NCBI GenBank assembly: GCA_964658455.1
Contig: CAZZZA010000016.1
Span: 1 to 37,914 of the forward strand
Direction of reading: 5' to 3'
DNA length: 37,914 nt
Source of the DNA: Lichenicola sp964658455
GTDB lineage: Bacteria > Pseudomonadota > Alphaproteobacteria > Acetobacterales > Acetobacteraceae
Shown here: piece after piece, positions 7,962-17,931 of the stretch
Position numbering within the stretch: the first letter of the stretch is position 1
Layout of the letters: every line of letters starts with the position of its first letter
The notes under the pieces: generated by a model
The model's database searches: none
Seen by the model: only the letters and a program-made list of their open reading frames with translations
Told to the model about the DNA's origin: nothing
Program-made: the position numbers and the translations under genes

Positions 7962-8726
7962 CTACTGTGGCGCTGAACGCTGCAGGAGATTCTGTCTGAC
8001 CTGCTCGGTGGTCCGGTCGAAATGGGCGCAGAGCAGGGCGACCGCCTTGTCTGCCTGCCGCTCGATCGCCGCCGTCATGATCTCGCGATGCTCCGCCAGC
8101 GGGTCGCGCGACGGATCGCCCTTGAGCCGGGCGATGGCGCGGTAACGCTCGGACGCGTCGAACAGCATGTCGCAGATCTCGACCAGCCAGCGCGACCCGC
8201 ACGCATACAGCAGGTCGGAATGGAACTGCTTGTGCGCCTTGTGCCATTCGGCATTACGGGTCTTGCCCGGTTCGCCGCGATCCTGTCGCGACAGGCGGTG
8301 GAAGGCGACCAGCACCCGCTCTTCCCAGGCGGCGTCGCCGCACGCGATCGACTGGCGCAGGCCGGTCTCGTTCAGCCAGCGCCGCGCCAGGGCCAACTCC
8401 GCCAGATCCTCGACACTGACCGGCGCCACGGTGAACCCGCGCTGCGCGGTCTGCGACACCAGCCCGTCGCTGGACAGCCGGTTCAGCGCCTCACGGACCG
8501 GGCTGACCCCGACGCTGTAAAGGGCGCAGATGTCGCGAACCTTGACCTTCTTGCCTGGGGAAAGCGTGGCGTCGAGGATCTCGCCGCGTAGCCTTTCATA
8601 GACGGACAAAGCGAGAGTCGTGCGCTCCTGGTCATCATCCTCGGTCCCGATAGTGGCCCGCAGCCGCTCAAAACCTGGCGCGGCTGGCGACGGGTTCGCT
8701 ATCCGTTTCGTGTTCGCTCCGTCCAT
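7962..8726 (-). CDS. GntR-family (FadR/FCD subgroup) transcriptional regulator
   Basis: This is a 254-residue DNA-binding protein. An N-terminal winged helix (LSVYERLRGEILDATLSPGK, then VRDICALYSVGVSPVREAL and LVSQTAQRGFTV) is followed by an all-helical FCD ligand-binding domain. The FCD metal/ligand residues include the His-rich KAHKQFHSDLLYACG and the later LAEHREIMTAAI and LLCAHFDRT. FCD regulators respond to small organic acids and usually repress an adjacent catabolic operon. I chose the ATG at 8724-8726, just before the conserved region; an in-frame ATG at 8786 would add 20 residues, and neither has a strong ribosome-binding site. It is divergent from the FAH/GcdH/CoA-transferase operon, which is its most likely target, and it may also act on the convergent SDR gene. 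Confidence 0.88.
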   Translation of the reverse strand: MDGANTKRIANPSPAAPGFERLRATIGTEDDDQERTTLALSVYERLRGEILDATLSPGKKVKVRDICALYSVGVSPVREALNRLSSDGLVSQTAQRGFTVAPVSVEDLAELALARRWLNETGLRQSIACGDAAWEERVLVAFHRLSRQDRGEPGKTRNAEWHKAHKQFHSDLLYACGSRWLVEICDMLFDASERYRAIARLKGDPSRDPLAEHREIMTAAIERQADKAVALLCAHFDRTTEQVRQNLLQRSAPQ

Positions 8727-8901
8727 GCATGGATGATGCCGAATTTCCACCCGGCTGTGAAGTAAGGGAAAATATCGACATTCCAACAGAGATGCCGGCG
8801 ATGATCGTCTTTAGCTTGATATGGAGAGTTTCACCGGCCATAGAGGGGCCTAACCTGATGGAAGGCCGATGCGGTCCGACAGGTCGGGCTGGGGGATGTC
8901 T
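8727..8901. promoter_or_regulatory. Divergent promoter region between GntR regulator and FAH operon
   Basis: These 175 bases hold the start sites of both divergent units. A weak sigma70-like candidate for the rightward operon is TTGATA at 8816-8821 with CATAGA 17 bases later (8839-8844). GGGGGA just before 8902 is the ribosome-binding site that decides the FAH start. I could not find a clear GntR-type palindrome, though this is where one would be expected. Confidence 0.3.
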
Positions 8902-9765
8902 ATGAAAATCGCGTTTTACTCACCGTCGCTCGCAAAGCCGTCCGACGCCGGTCAGCCGGCCCTGGGCGTCGTCACCGATGCCGGAATCTACGATGTCCGC
9001 AGGCGCACCGATGCCGACCTGCCGGCCCTGCTGGAGTCGGCCGACGCCCGCCAGCGCCTGGCGGAATCCTGCACCGGGGCGCCCGACCACGCCCTGGATG
9101 GCGTCACGATGCTGCCGCCGATCATCGGTTCGGCGAAGATCATCTGTGTCGGGCTCAATTATCACGGGCATGTCCGGGAGACCGGACGCGATCCGAATGC
9201 GCGGCCGACCTTGTTCACCCGCTTCGCCGACAGCCATGTCGGGCACGGTTCGGCGCTGATCCGCCCGCGGGTTTCGGAGAAGTTCGATTTCGAGGGCGAG
9301 ATCGCCATCGTCATCGGCAAGGCCGGGCGGCACATCGACGCGGCGGACGCCCTGCGCCATGTCGGCGGCTACAGCTGCTACAATGACGGCAGCGCCCGCG
9401 ACTGGCAGCGCCACTCCTCGCAGTTCACGCCGGGCAAGAACTTCTTCGCCTCGGGATCGATGGGTCCGTGGATCGTCACCGCCGACGAGGTAGCCGATCC
9501 GCTGGCGCTGACCGTCACCACCCGGCTCAACGGGTCGGTGGTGCAGGAAGGCAATCTCGGCCAACTGATCTTCGATATCCCTTACTTGATCGCCTATATC
9601 TCGGCCTTCACGCCGCTGCGGGTCGGCGACGTGATCGCGACCGGAACCCCGGAGGGCGTCGGCATGGCGCGCACGCCGCCGCTCTGGATGGCGCCGGGCG
9701 ATGCGATCGAGGTCGAGGTGTCCTCGGTCGGCGTGCTGCGCAACACCGTGGCCGCCGAGGCCTGA
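8902..9765 (+). CDS. Fumarylacetoacetate-hydrolase-family protein
   Basis: This 287-residue cytoplasmic enzyme has the FAH C-terminal fold. It opens with a short N-terminal region (MKIAFYSP to about residue 70). The fold follows, with IICVGLNYHGHVRE, the metal-binding acidic cluster KFDFEGEIAIVIG, the downstream Asp in CYNDGSARDWQ, TPGKNFFASGSMGPW, and the closing motif GDVIATGTPEGVG. Relatives hydrolyse acylpyruvates, decarboxylate or isomerise ring-cleavage products (HpaG type), or decarboxylate oxaloacetate. I chose the ATG at 8902 because GGGGGA sits 5 bases upstream; an ATG two codons earlier has a poorer site. It is the first gene of the operon with GcdH and a CoA-transferase. Together with the extradiol dioxygenase nearby, a role after ring cleavage is attractive but unproved. 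Confidence 0.88.
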   Translation: MKIAFYSPSLAKPSDAGQPALGVVTDAGIYDVRRRTDADLPALLESADARQRLAESCTGAPDHALDGVTMLPPIIGSAKIICVGLNYHGHVRETGRDPNARPTLFTRFADSHVGHGSALIRPRVSEKFDFEGEIAIVIGKAGRHIDAADALRHVGGYSCYNDGSARDWQRHSSQFTPGKNFFASGSMGPWIVTADEVADPLALTVTTRLNGSVVQEGNLGQLIFDIPYLIAYISAFTPLRVGDVIATGTPEGVGMARTPPLWMAPGDAIEVEVSSVGVLRNTVAAEA

Positions 9766-9839
9766 GCGACGCGACGATCAACGAATGGGGCCGGCTGGGC
9801 CTGCCCCATCACAGCCTGCGGGAGAGGAACCCAGTCGAC

Positions 9840-11044
<1,205 letters not shown>

Positions 11045-11045
<1 letters not shown>

Positions 11046-12247
11046 TGGCGCAGCCGCCGCTCGCAGGCGTGCGGGTGCTCGAGCTGGCCAGGATCCTGGC
11101 CGGTCCTTGGGCCGGCCAGCTGCTGGCCGATCTCGGCGCCGACGTGGTCAAGGTGGAGCGGCCGGGCGCCGGCGACGACACCCGAAGCTGGGGGCCGCCG
11201 TTCGTGGCCGCCTCCGGCGGCGGCGATCTCTCGGCGGCCTACTTCCATGCGGCCAACCGCGGCAAGCGCTCGATCGCCGCCGATTTCGGCACCGAGGCCG
11301 GGCGCGAGACCGTCCGCGCGCTGGCGCGACAGGCCGATATCGTGGTCGAGAACTTCCGTGTCGGCGCGCTCGCCAAGTACGGGCTGGATCACGCCAGCCT
11401 GTCGCGCCTCAACCCGCGCCTCATCACCTGCTCGATCACCGGGTTCGGCCAGACCGGTCCGTACGCGCACCGCGCCGGCTACGACGCGATGATCCAGGCG
11501 ATGGGCGGCATCATGGACCTCACCGGCGACCCGTCCGGGGAGCCGCAGAAGATCGGCGTCGCCTACGCCGACATCATGACCGGAACCTACGCCACCGTCG
11601 GCATCCTCGCCGCCCTGCGCCGGCGCGACGCCACCGGGATCGGCGGTCACCTGGACATGTCGCTGCTGGACGTGCAGACCGGCGTGCTGGCCAACCAGGC
11701 GATGAACTACATGGTGTCCGGCGAGACGCCGCGGCGCATGGGCAACGCGCACCCCAACATCGTGCCGTATCAGGCCTTCGCCACCGCCGACGGCCACGTC
11801 ATGGTCGCAGTCGGCAACGACGCGCAGTTCGCGCGGTTCGCCAGGATCCTCGATCTGGCCGAACTCGCCGCCGACGTGCGGTTCGCCGGCAATGCCGGAC
11901 GGGTCGCCAACCGCGCCATCCTGGTGCCGATCCTCGCCGGACGGTGCCGGCAGCTGGCGCGCGACACGCTTCTGGCGGCGATGGAGGCATCCGGCATCCC
12001 CGGCGGCCCGATCAACAGCGTCGCCGAGGCGTTCGCCGACCCGCAGGTGCAGGCCAGGGGGATGCGCCGCGACCTGGCGGCGGGGGAGGCCGCCGGCGGC
12101 ACCATACCGGCGATCCGCTGTCCGATCCTGCTCGACGGTGAGACGATCATGTCCGACCGGCCGGCCCCGGCGCTCGACGCGCAGGCGGCGGACATCCTGC
12201 GGGACTGGACCGGCGCCGGCCCGGCGTCGGCAGCGGCGGCGCAGTAA
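11045..12247 (+). CDS. Class III (CaiB/BaiF) CoA-transferase, probably glutarate CoA-transferase
   Basis: This 400-residue protein is of the CaiB/BaiF type, which transfers CoA between carboxylates through a covalent aspartyl intermediate. Diagnostic segments are GVRVLELARILAGPWAGQLL, LGADVVKVERPGAGDDTR, VVENFRVGALAKYGL, SITGFGQTGPYAHRAGYD, and the catalytic-Asp region GVAYADIMTGTYATVG. The ATG overlaps the TAA of gcdH by one base. A GcdH gene followed by a family III CoA-transferase is a common pair, homologous to human SUGCT, which makes glutaryl-CoA from glutarate and succinyl-CoA. So glutarate activation is the best guess, but another dicarboxylate is possible. It is the last gene of the operon; the next plus-strand gene begins 247 bases away. 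Confidence 0.9.
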
Positions 12248-12494
12248 CGATCGCGCCGGGACAATACTCGCACCGGATTTTGCGGCGCAGCATAATCTTT
12301 CTTCAGTAGTGTTTGACATTTGCAGGTGTCCGGTCGAAGCTTCGCGCCGGCCGACCGTTGTGGCTGGCATTGCTTCCCCGCGTAGGCGACTATGGGGCTG
12401 CGCTGCGAGCGGCTGCGTCCCTCCGGTATCCGGACGCCGCGGTCCGTGGCGCCACCATGTCGACGATGTGCGACCGATCCGGAAAGACTGAACG
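12248..12494 (+). promoter_or_regulatory. Intergenic region upstream of the polyol dehydrogenase/ABC operon
   Basis: The region has 247 bases and no gene. A TTGACA hexamer at 12313-12318, in a locally AT-richer patch (ATAATCTTTCTTCAGTAGTG just upstream), is a possible -35 box, but the hexamer 17 bases further on (GAAGCT) is a poor -10. This is where a promoter for the SDR/ABC operon should lie. No regulator gene for that operon is present in the window and no clear operator was seen. Confidence 0.3.
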
Positions 12495-13259
12495 ATGACC
12501 AAGAGCTTTTTCGAGACTGCCTACGACCTGAACGGCCGGGTCGCTCTGGTCACGGGCGGCGCCAGCGGCATCGGTCTCGCGATCGCGCAGGCGCTCGCCG
12601 AACGGGGCGCCACGCTCTGCCTCGTCGACAAGGCGCCGGCGGTCGGCAGCGTGGCGAGCGGCCTCGCCGGCTCCGGCCATCAGGGATACGCGCTGGACCT
12701 GCTGGACAGCGACCGGCTGGACTCGACGGTCGGGCAGATCGTCGAGCAGTTCGGCCATATCGACATCCTGGTGAACAATGCCGGTATCGCGCGCCTCGAC
12801 CGCGCCGAGGTGGCGACCCGGGCCGACTGGGACCTGACGCTGGCGGTCAACCTCACCGCGCCGTTCCTGATGGCGCAGTCGGTGGGACGGCACATGATCA
12901 AGCGCGGGTCCGGGCGGATCATCAACATCGCCTCGCAGGCCGCCATCGTCGCCCTCGACGGCCATGTGGCCTACAGCGCCGCCAAGGCGGGGATCGTCAG
13001 CATGACCAAAATCCTGGCCCTCGAATGGGGCCCGCTCGGCGTCAACACCACCTGCATCAGCCCGACCGTGGTCGATACCGATCTCGGCCGCAAGGCCTGG
13101 GAAGGCGAGAAGGGCGTGATCTTCAAGCAGAAGATCCCGACCGGGCGGTTCGCGCAGCCCGAGGAGATCGCCCAGGCGGTGGTGTTCCTGGCGAGCGGCG
13201 CCGCAGCGATGCTGAACGGCGAGAACATGGTGATCGATGGCGGGTACACGATTCAGTAA
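12495..13259 (+). CDS. GolD/DthD-like polyol (tetritol-type) dehydrogenase, SDR family
   Basis: This 254-residue classical SDR is complete: TGGASGIG (residues 20-27) for NAD(H), NNAG, the catalytic Ser in NIASQAAIVALDGH, and YSAAK (Tyr-x-x-x-Lys). The stretch HVAYSAAKAGIVSMTKIL and the tail ISPTVVDTDLGRKAWEG, then GENMVIDGGYTI, closely resemble what I recall of Listeria GolD and mycobacterial D-threitol dehydrogenase. Those enzymes oxidise D-threitol or related polyols to ketoses such as D-erythrulose. It lies 87 bases upstream of a UgpC-type ABC transporter on the same strand, which supports oxidation of an imported sugar alcohol. No erythrulose kinase or isomerase is nearby, so the later steps must be encoded elsewhere. 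The substrate assignment rests on remembered similarity and context. Confidence 0.85.
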   Translation: MTKSFFETAYDLNGRVALVTGGASGIGLAIAQALAERGATLCLVDKAPAVGSVASGLAGSGHQGYALDLLDSDRLDSTVGQIVEQFGHIDILVNNAGIARLDRAEVATRADWDLTLAVNLTAPFLMAQSVGRHMIKRGSGRIINIASQAAIVALDGHVAYSAAKAGIVSMTKILALEWGPLGVNTTCISPTVVDTDLGRKAWEGEKGVIFKQKIPTGRFAQPEEIAQAVVFLASGAAAMLNGENMVIDGGYTIQ

Positions 13260-13280
13260 CCCGATTCGGGCTAGGACTGG

Positions 13281-13301
13281 CCGGGGCCGACAGGCCCCCG
13301 G
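13281..13301 (+). other. GC-rich intercistronic hairpin
   Basis: CCGGGGCC, a GACA loop and GGCCCC form a stem of six to eight G-C pairs (one bulge) between the polyol dehydrogenase and the ABC ATPase genes. It is not followed by a T-run, so it is more likely to stabilise or process the mRNA than to terminate it fully. Confidence 0.4.
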
Positions 13302-13346
13302 GATACGCAGCGCCGGTGTGACGTTCTTCAGACGAGTGCAGGGATA

Positions 13347-14456
13347 ATGGCATCGGTTTCGATCTCTGGGCTCCGCAAATCGTTCGGGGAGACGCCCATC
13401 ATTCCGTCGCTGGATCTGGAGATCGAGGACGGGAGCTTCGTGGTGTTCCTGGGGCCGTCCGGGTGCGGCAAGTCAACGCTGCTACGCATGATCGCCGGGC
13501 TGGAGAGCATCAGTTCCGGCGACATCCGCATCGGCGGCCAGCGCGTCAACGACCTGGAGCCGAAGGATCGCAACATCGCGATGGTGTTCCAGAACTACGC
13601 GCTCTACGCGCACATGACGGTGTTCGACAACATCGCGTTCGCGATGAAGCTGAAGAAGCTGCCGGCCGACGCGATCAGGCAGAAGGTGGACTGGGCGGCG
13701 GCGATCCTCAACCTCGGTCCCTATCTCGACCGCTATCCGCGGCAACTCTCCGGCGGGCAGCGGCAACGCGTGTCGATGGGACGCGCCATCGTGCGGGACC
13801 CATCGGTGTTCCTGTTCGACGAGCCGCTGTCCAATCTCGATGCAAAGCTGCGTATCCGGATGCGCAACGAGATCAAGGATCTGCATCAGCGCCTCGGCAC
13901 GACGATGATCTACGTCACGCACGACCAGATCGAGGCGATGACGATGGCGGACAGGATCTGCGTGCTGCGCGAGGGGCGCATCGAGCAGATCGGGCATCCG
14001 CTGGAGATCTACGACCGGCCGGCCAACCTGTTCGTCGCCGAATTCATCGGCTCGCCGTCGATGAACATCCTTCGCGGCGAGATCGTCGCCGACGCTGGCG
14101 GGCTCGCGGTCCGGGTCGGCGACTGCCGGCTGACGCTGCCGCCGGGTCTGGACGTGCAGCCGGGAACACGCGTCGCCTATGGGGTGAGGCCGGAGCATTT
14201 GAAGATCGCGCCGTCGGGCGGCGACATGGTCGCGGTGGTGTCCCTGCTCGAGCCGACCGGCCCCGAGCTGCACATTTACGCCGCGCTCGCCGGCCAGGAG
14301 ATCTGCATCACCACCAACGAGCGGCTGAGCCTGGCCGTGGGCGATGCGCTGTCCCTGACCGCCATGCTCGACCATGTGCTGCTGTTCGACGCCGAATCGG
14401 GTGCCGCGATCGGCCGTTCGTCGCACCGCCCGGTGGCGATGACGGCCGCCGGGTGA
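13347..14456 (+). CDS. Sugar/polyol ABC transporter ATP-binding protein (UgpC/MalK type)
   Basis: This 369-residue cytoplasmic ATPase powers the importer encoded downstream. It has Walker A GPSGCGKST (residues 36-44), the Q-loop VFQNYALYAHMTV, signature LSGGQ (134-138), Walker B FLFDEP and switch His192 (VTHDQ). A C-terminal OB/TOBE domain (about 235-360) holds regulatory contacts, as in MalK and UgpC. The best-matching class is the CUT1 family for di- and oligosaccharides, polyols and glycerol phosphate. In this operon it is placed ahead of the binding-protein gene, with 52 bases between them. The segment VAYGVRPEHLKI is typical of CUT1 ATPases. It is complete and shows no odd substitution. 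Confidence 0.95.
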   Translation: MASVSISGLRKSFGETPIIPSLDLEIEDGSFVVFLGPSGCGKSTLLRMIAGLESISSGDIRIGGQRVNDLEPKDRNIAMVFQNYALYAHMTVFDNIAFAMKLKKLPADAIRQKVDWAAAILNLGPYLDRYPRQLSGGQRQRVSMGRAIVRDPSVFLFDEPLSNLDAKLRIRMRNEIKDLHQRLGTTMIYVTHDQIEAMTMADRICVLREGRIEQIGHPLEIYDRPANLFVAEFIGSPSMNILRGEIVADAGGLAVRVGDCRLTLPPGLDVQPGTRVAYGVRPEHLKIAPSGGDMVAVVSLLEPTGPELHIYAALAGQEICITTNERLSLAVGDALSLTAMLDHVLLFDAESGAAIGRSSHRPVAMTAAG

Positions 14457-14508
14457 CAGGACAAGACCAACAAGGGCGCCGACAAGGATCGCCCGACGGG
14501 AGGACACC

Positions 14509-15882
14509 ATGCAAAGACTAGCCTCTATCGCGATCTCGGCCGGGGCGGCGCTGTCGTTCTGTTCCGCGGCGTATGCGCAGAATTACCAGGCGGATCTGGC
14601 CGCCTCGGCCGGGCTGTTCGCCGCCAAGGGCGCGTTCGCCGGCACCACCTTGAACGTCGCCTGCCGCCACCTTCCGGCGATGGACTATATCGAGGCGCAC
14701 AAGGCGCTGTTCGAGGATTTCACCGGCGCGAAGATCACCTTCACCGACTACCCGGAGAACGATCTGCGCAGCCATGTCGTCTCCGACGCGTCGAACAAGG
14801 CGGGCGGTTTCCAGGTGTACTGCCTCGACGACAACTACGTGCCGCTGTTCGCGTCGAGCCAGTGGATCCACCCGATCGATGACGCGATCAAGCCGGACTA
14901 CAAGATCGACGATCTCTACAGCAGCCTTCGCAACGTCTATACCTGGAACGGCAAGCTGTACGGTCTGCCGATCTATTCGGAAGTGACGATCCTCTACTAC
15001 CGCAAGGATCTCCTGGACGCCGCCAAGCTCACGCCACCCAAGACCCTGGACGAGCTGGCGACCGACGCCGCGACGCTGACCGCGCCGCCGCGCACCTACG
15101 GCATCGCGCTGCGCGGGCTGCGTGGCGAAGGCATGAACGTCTATATCTGGTCGGAGTGGCTGCGCTCCTATGGCGGCAACTTCCTCGACAAGACCAACAA
15201 GTCGGTGTTCAATTCCGATGCCGGGGTGGAAGCGACCCAGCATTATGCCGACCTGATCAACAAGAGCGGGCCGCCCGGTTCCGGCGCCTGGGGCTGGGAC
15301 AAGGTCTCGTCGAGCTTCGCCGCCGGTCGGGTGGCGATGATCATCGAATCGAGCGCCTTCTACCCCACCTTCAACGATCCCGCGCAGTCGAGCATCGTCG
15401 GCAAGGTGGGCTACCAGCTGGTGCCGGCCGGCCCGAAGGGCGCCTTCCCGGCGAACTATTCCATCGGCCTGGCGATCCCGGCGACGGTGCCGGCCGACGG
15501 CCCGCAGATGGCGGCGGCCTCTGCGTTCCTGCAGTGGGCGACCTCGCAGCAGATGGAGTTCGCCCGCACCGCGGAGGGGATCGGCAACGAGGACCGCCAG
15601 TCGGTCAACAAATCCGACCTGCTGCGGAGCAAGCTCGATGCCGGATACATCAAGGCGGTGGCGGACGGCCAGGCGATCACCAAGGATCAGTACCGGCCGC
15701 TGATCCCGCAATGGCGCGAGATGGGCGGCCTCATCGGCGCCGAGATCGGCGCGGTCTTCACCGGCTCGGAGACGGCGCAGGCAGGCCTGGCGTCGGCGGC
15801 GCAGCAGGTCGATGATCGCTTCAAGGCGGAAGGCGTGCTCGGCAGCCGGCGCCGCTACCAGGAAATCTTCCCCGACAAATGA
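14509..15882 (+). CDS. ABC transporter extracellular solute-binding protein, family 1
   Basis: This is a 457-residue periplasmic protein. The signal peptide MQRLASIAISAGAALSFCSA is followed by AYAQ, with likely cleavage at AYA|QNYQ. The mature protein shows the family 1 pattern: a strand near FAGTTLNVACRHLPAMDYI, ITFTDYPENDLRSHV, and the hinge-proximal YGLPIYSEVTILYYRKDLLD, which is diagnostic for sugar-binding proteins. The later region (FAAGRVAMIIESSAFYPTF, then SIGLAIPA) completes the two-lobed fold. GGGAGG lies upstream of the ATG, and a small stem (GGGCG/CGCCC, 14474-14494) in the leader may raise its expression. It binds the substrate, probably a polyol or sugar given the GolD-like dehydrogenase, and delivers it to the two permeases that follow. 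Confidence 0.93.
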   Translation: MQRLASIAISAGAALSFCSAAYAQNYQADLAASAGLFAAKGAFAGTTLNVACRHLPAMDYIEAHKALFEDFTGAKITFTDYPENDLRSHVVSDASNKAGGFQVYCLDDNYVPLFASSQWIHPIDDAIKPDYKIDDLYSSLRNVYTWNGKLYGLPIYSEVTILYYRKDLLDAAKLTPPKTLDELATDAATLTAPPRTYGIALRGLRGEGMNVYIWSEWLRSYGGNFLDKTNKSVFNSDAGVEATQHYADLINKSGPPGSGAWGWDKVSSSFAAGRVAMIIESSAFYPTFNDPAQSSIVGKVGYQLVPAGPKGAFPANYSIGLAIPATVPADGPQMAAASAFLQWATSQQMEFARTAEGIGNEDRQSVNKSDLLRSKLDAGYIKAVADGQAITKDQYRPLIPQWREMGGLIGAEIGAVFTGSETAQAGLASAAQQVDDRFKAEGVLGSRRRYQEIFPDK

Positions 15883-15928
15883 TCAAAGACGTCGAAGCAG
15901 AACCGATGGCGGCGGCTTGGGGCGCAGG

Positions 15929-16879
15929 ATGAGCTACACCGATACGAGGCCCGGCCTGCCGGTCGAGACCCAGCCGCGGCGGCCGTTGCTGCGCCGGCTG
16001 GGGCTCGCCTCGCCCTGGATGGTGCCGCTGCCGGGGTTCATCATCCTGGCGCTGCTGTCGTTCCCGCCCTTCGTCTATGCGGTCTATCTCTCGGTCATCA
16101 ACGTCGATCTCGGCATCCCCGACAACCCGACGCGCTTCGTCGGGCTTGCGAACTACGCGGTGGTGCTGGGCACGTCGCAGGGCCTGCACGCGCTGGCGGT
16201 CACGCTGCTGATCTCGTTCGCCTCGACGATCCTGTGCGTGCTGATCGGCCTGCTGACCGCCTACCTGATCGAGCTGATCGCCGGGCAGGGGGTGCTGGCC
16301 GGGTTGCTGGTGGTGGTGGTGCTGATCCCGCTGGCGGTGTCGCCGGTGGCGATGGCCCTGGTGTTCAGCCTGATTCTCGATCCGCTCTACGGTCCGGTGC
16401 CGCAGATCGTGCAGCTGGTGACCGGCAGCCTGATCGCGCCGACCAGCAACGCCTGGGGCGCGGTGGCGACGATCATCGTGGTGCAGACCTGGCAATGGTC
16501 GCCGCTGGCGGTGGTGCTGTTCATCGGCGGTCTGCGGGGCATCCCGAAAGACCCGATCGAGGCGGCAAGGATCGACGGCGCCTCGTTCTGGAACATCATC
16601 TGGCGGATCCAGCTGCCCCTGCTCCGGCCGCTGCTGGCGGTGGTCGGCATCTTCGAGTTCATTCTCTGCAGCCAGGTCTTCGCCGCCACCAACCTGCTGA
16701 CCAATGGCGGCCCCGGGCGCGCCACCGTCGATCTCTCCCTCTATATCTACAAGATCGGGATATCGGAGTCCGGGCAGGTGTCGGTGGCGAGTGCTGCCGG
16801 CGTGCTGGAACTGGTGCTCGGGCTGGTCACGACGGCGGCGTGGCTGAAGGTCGCGCAGTGGGAGAAGTCCGACCAATGA
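15929..16879 (+). CDS. Sugar ABC transporter permease (MalF/UgpA type)
   Basis: This 316-residue inner-membrane protein has about six spans, the first at SPWMVPLPGFIILALLSF. The cytoplasmic EAA loop that docks on the ATPase is EAARIDGASFWNIIWRIQLP. Periplasmic segments include YGPVPQIVQLVTG. The ATG at 15929 is the only in-frame start after the binding-protein gene; AGG lies directly before it, so initiation may rely on coupling. It starts 46 bases after the binding-protein stop. Its TGA overlaps the next permease's ATG by 4 bases. Together with that protein it forms the heterodimeric channel of the importer. The N-terminal 25 residues are cytoplasmic and arginine/proline-rich. Confidence 0.93.
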   Translation: MSYTDTRPGLPVETQPRRPLLRRLGLASPWMVPLPGFIILALLSFPPFVYAVYLSVINVDLGIPDNPTRFVGLANYAVVLGTSQGLHALAVTLLISFASTILCVLIGLLTAYLIELIAGQGVLAGLLVVVVLIPLAVSPVAMALVFSLILDPLYGPVPQIVQLVTGSLIAPTSNAWGAVATIIVVQTWQWSPLAVVLFIGGLRGIPKDPIEAARIDGASFWNIIWRIQLPLLRPLLAVVGIFEFILCSQVFAATNLLTNGGPGRATVDLSLYIYKIGISESGQVSVASAAGVLELVLGLVTTAAWLKVAQWEKSDQ

Positions 16880-17736
16880 GCCCCCGACACCGATCCCCGC
16901 TCGGCTATACCGGCCGGCATCGCGCGCTGTTCATGGCGGCCGGCACGGTGCTGCTGGTGCTGGTGATGTCGTTCTGGATCCTGCCGCTGTACTGGCTGCT
17001 CAACACCGCGTTCAAATACAAGTCGCAGATCCAGAGCTACAGCCCGGTGTGGTTCCCGCACCCGATCACCTTCAGCAATATCGTCTGGGTATTGAACAAC
17101 CTGGACCATGCCGCCTTCTACCGCACCATCAGGGTGGTCGGCGTCTCGGTGGTGGTCTCGATGGTGTTCGGCTCGCTGATGGCGTTCGCGCTGTCGCGGT
17201 TCCGGTCGCCAGCGACGCGTCAGCTCGAGAACTGGATCATCTCCACCAGGATGATGCCGCCGGCCGCCCTGATCACCCCGCTCTATTTCCTCGGGCTGAA
17301 GACGCGGCTGCTCAACACCGATACCGGCCTGACCATCCTGTATATCGCCATCAACCTGCCGCTGACGGTCTGGATCATGCTGGCCTTCCTGAAATCCCTG
17401 CCGGAGGACGCGGAAGAGGCCGCCTATCTGGATGGCTGCTCCAGGTGGGGCGCGTTCCGTCTCGTGGTGCTGCCGTTGATGAAATCCTCGATCGGGGCGG
17501 CCGGAATCCTGGTGACGATCCTGACCTGGAACGAGTTCTTCATCGCCTTCATCATGACGTCGTCGAAGATCACCTTCCCGGTGCAGGTCGCGGGGTTTCT
17601 CGCGAACGGCATGAACCCGGAATACGGTCACATGGCGGCAGCGGGCCTGCTGCTGTCCCTGCCGCCGGTGCTCATCGCCATCCTGTTCCACCGCTCGCTG
17701 CTCAGCGGGCTGCATGCCTTCGCCGGCGGCAAATAA
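16876..17736 (+). CDS. Sugar ABC transporter permease (MalG/UgpE type)
   Basis: This 286-residue inner-membrane protein is the second half of the importer channel. It has six spans, the first at LFMAAGTVLLVLVMSFWILP, a first periplasmic loop PVWFPHPITFSNIVWVL, SLMAFALSRFRSP, and the EAA loop EEAAYLDGCSRWGAFRLVVLP. A late segment (TWNEFFIAFIMTSSK) is characteristic of MalG-type carbohydrate permeases. The ATG overlaps the stop of the preceding permease (ATGA, 16876-16879), so the two are made in step. It is the last gene of the operon; 195 bases follow before the DUF4331 gene. No carbohydrate kinase or regulator follows it. Confidence 0.93.
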   Translation: MSPRHRSPLGYTGRHRALFMAAGTVLLVLVMSFWILPLYWLLNTAFKYKSQIQSYSPVWFPHPITFSNIVWVLNNLDHAAFYRTIRVVGVSVVVSMVFGSLMAFALSRFRSPATRQLENWIISTRMMPPAALITPLYFLGLKTRLLNTDTGLTILYIAINLPLTVWIMLAFLKSLPEDAEEAAYLDGCSRWGAFRLVVLPLMKSSIGAAGILVTILTWNEFFIAFIMTSSKITFPVQVAGFLANGMNPEYGHMAAAGLLLSLPPVLIAILFHRSLLSGLHAFAGGK

Positions 17737-17931
17737 CGGCAACTCAGGCAGCCCGGGTTTATCAAAAGGTACCTTTTCCGAATAACCCATCATTCGTCTG
17801 GTAAAACTTAGTTACATTCCGTAGGCGACTGCAATCCTCTGCATCTAAAAACAGATGCGGGCCTAATAGGAGGTAGCAGGGCCGACCGACCCCGCTGTCC
17901 AGAACGTGCAAAATGCACTAGGAGACTCGGG
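17737..17931 (+). promoter_or_regulatory. Dyad-rich leader upstream of the DUF4331 operon
   Basis: This AT-richer stretch contains three inverted repeats in 155 bases: AAAAGGTACCTTTT at 17764-17777, GCATCT/AGATGC around an AAAAAC loop at 17841-17858, and GTGCA-AAA-TGCAC at 17906-17918. The last lies just upstream of the TAGGAGA ribosome-binding site. The first could also act as a weak terminator for the ABC operon, since a short stem is followed by Ts on both strands. No standard promoter boxes were assigned. The spacing and number of dyads suggest regulated transcription or translation of the downstream module. Confidence 0.45.

Noticed and set aside
17764..17777. AAAAGGTACCTTTT as a definite terminator of the ABC operon
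   Set aside because: As a hairpin it has only about five pairs, mostly A-T, and a short T-run, so termination is possible but not supported enough to annotate.
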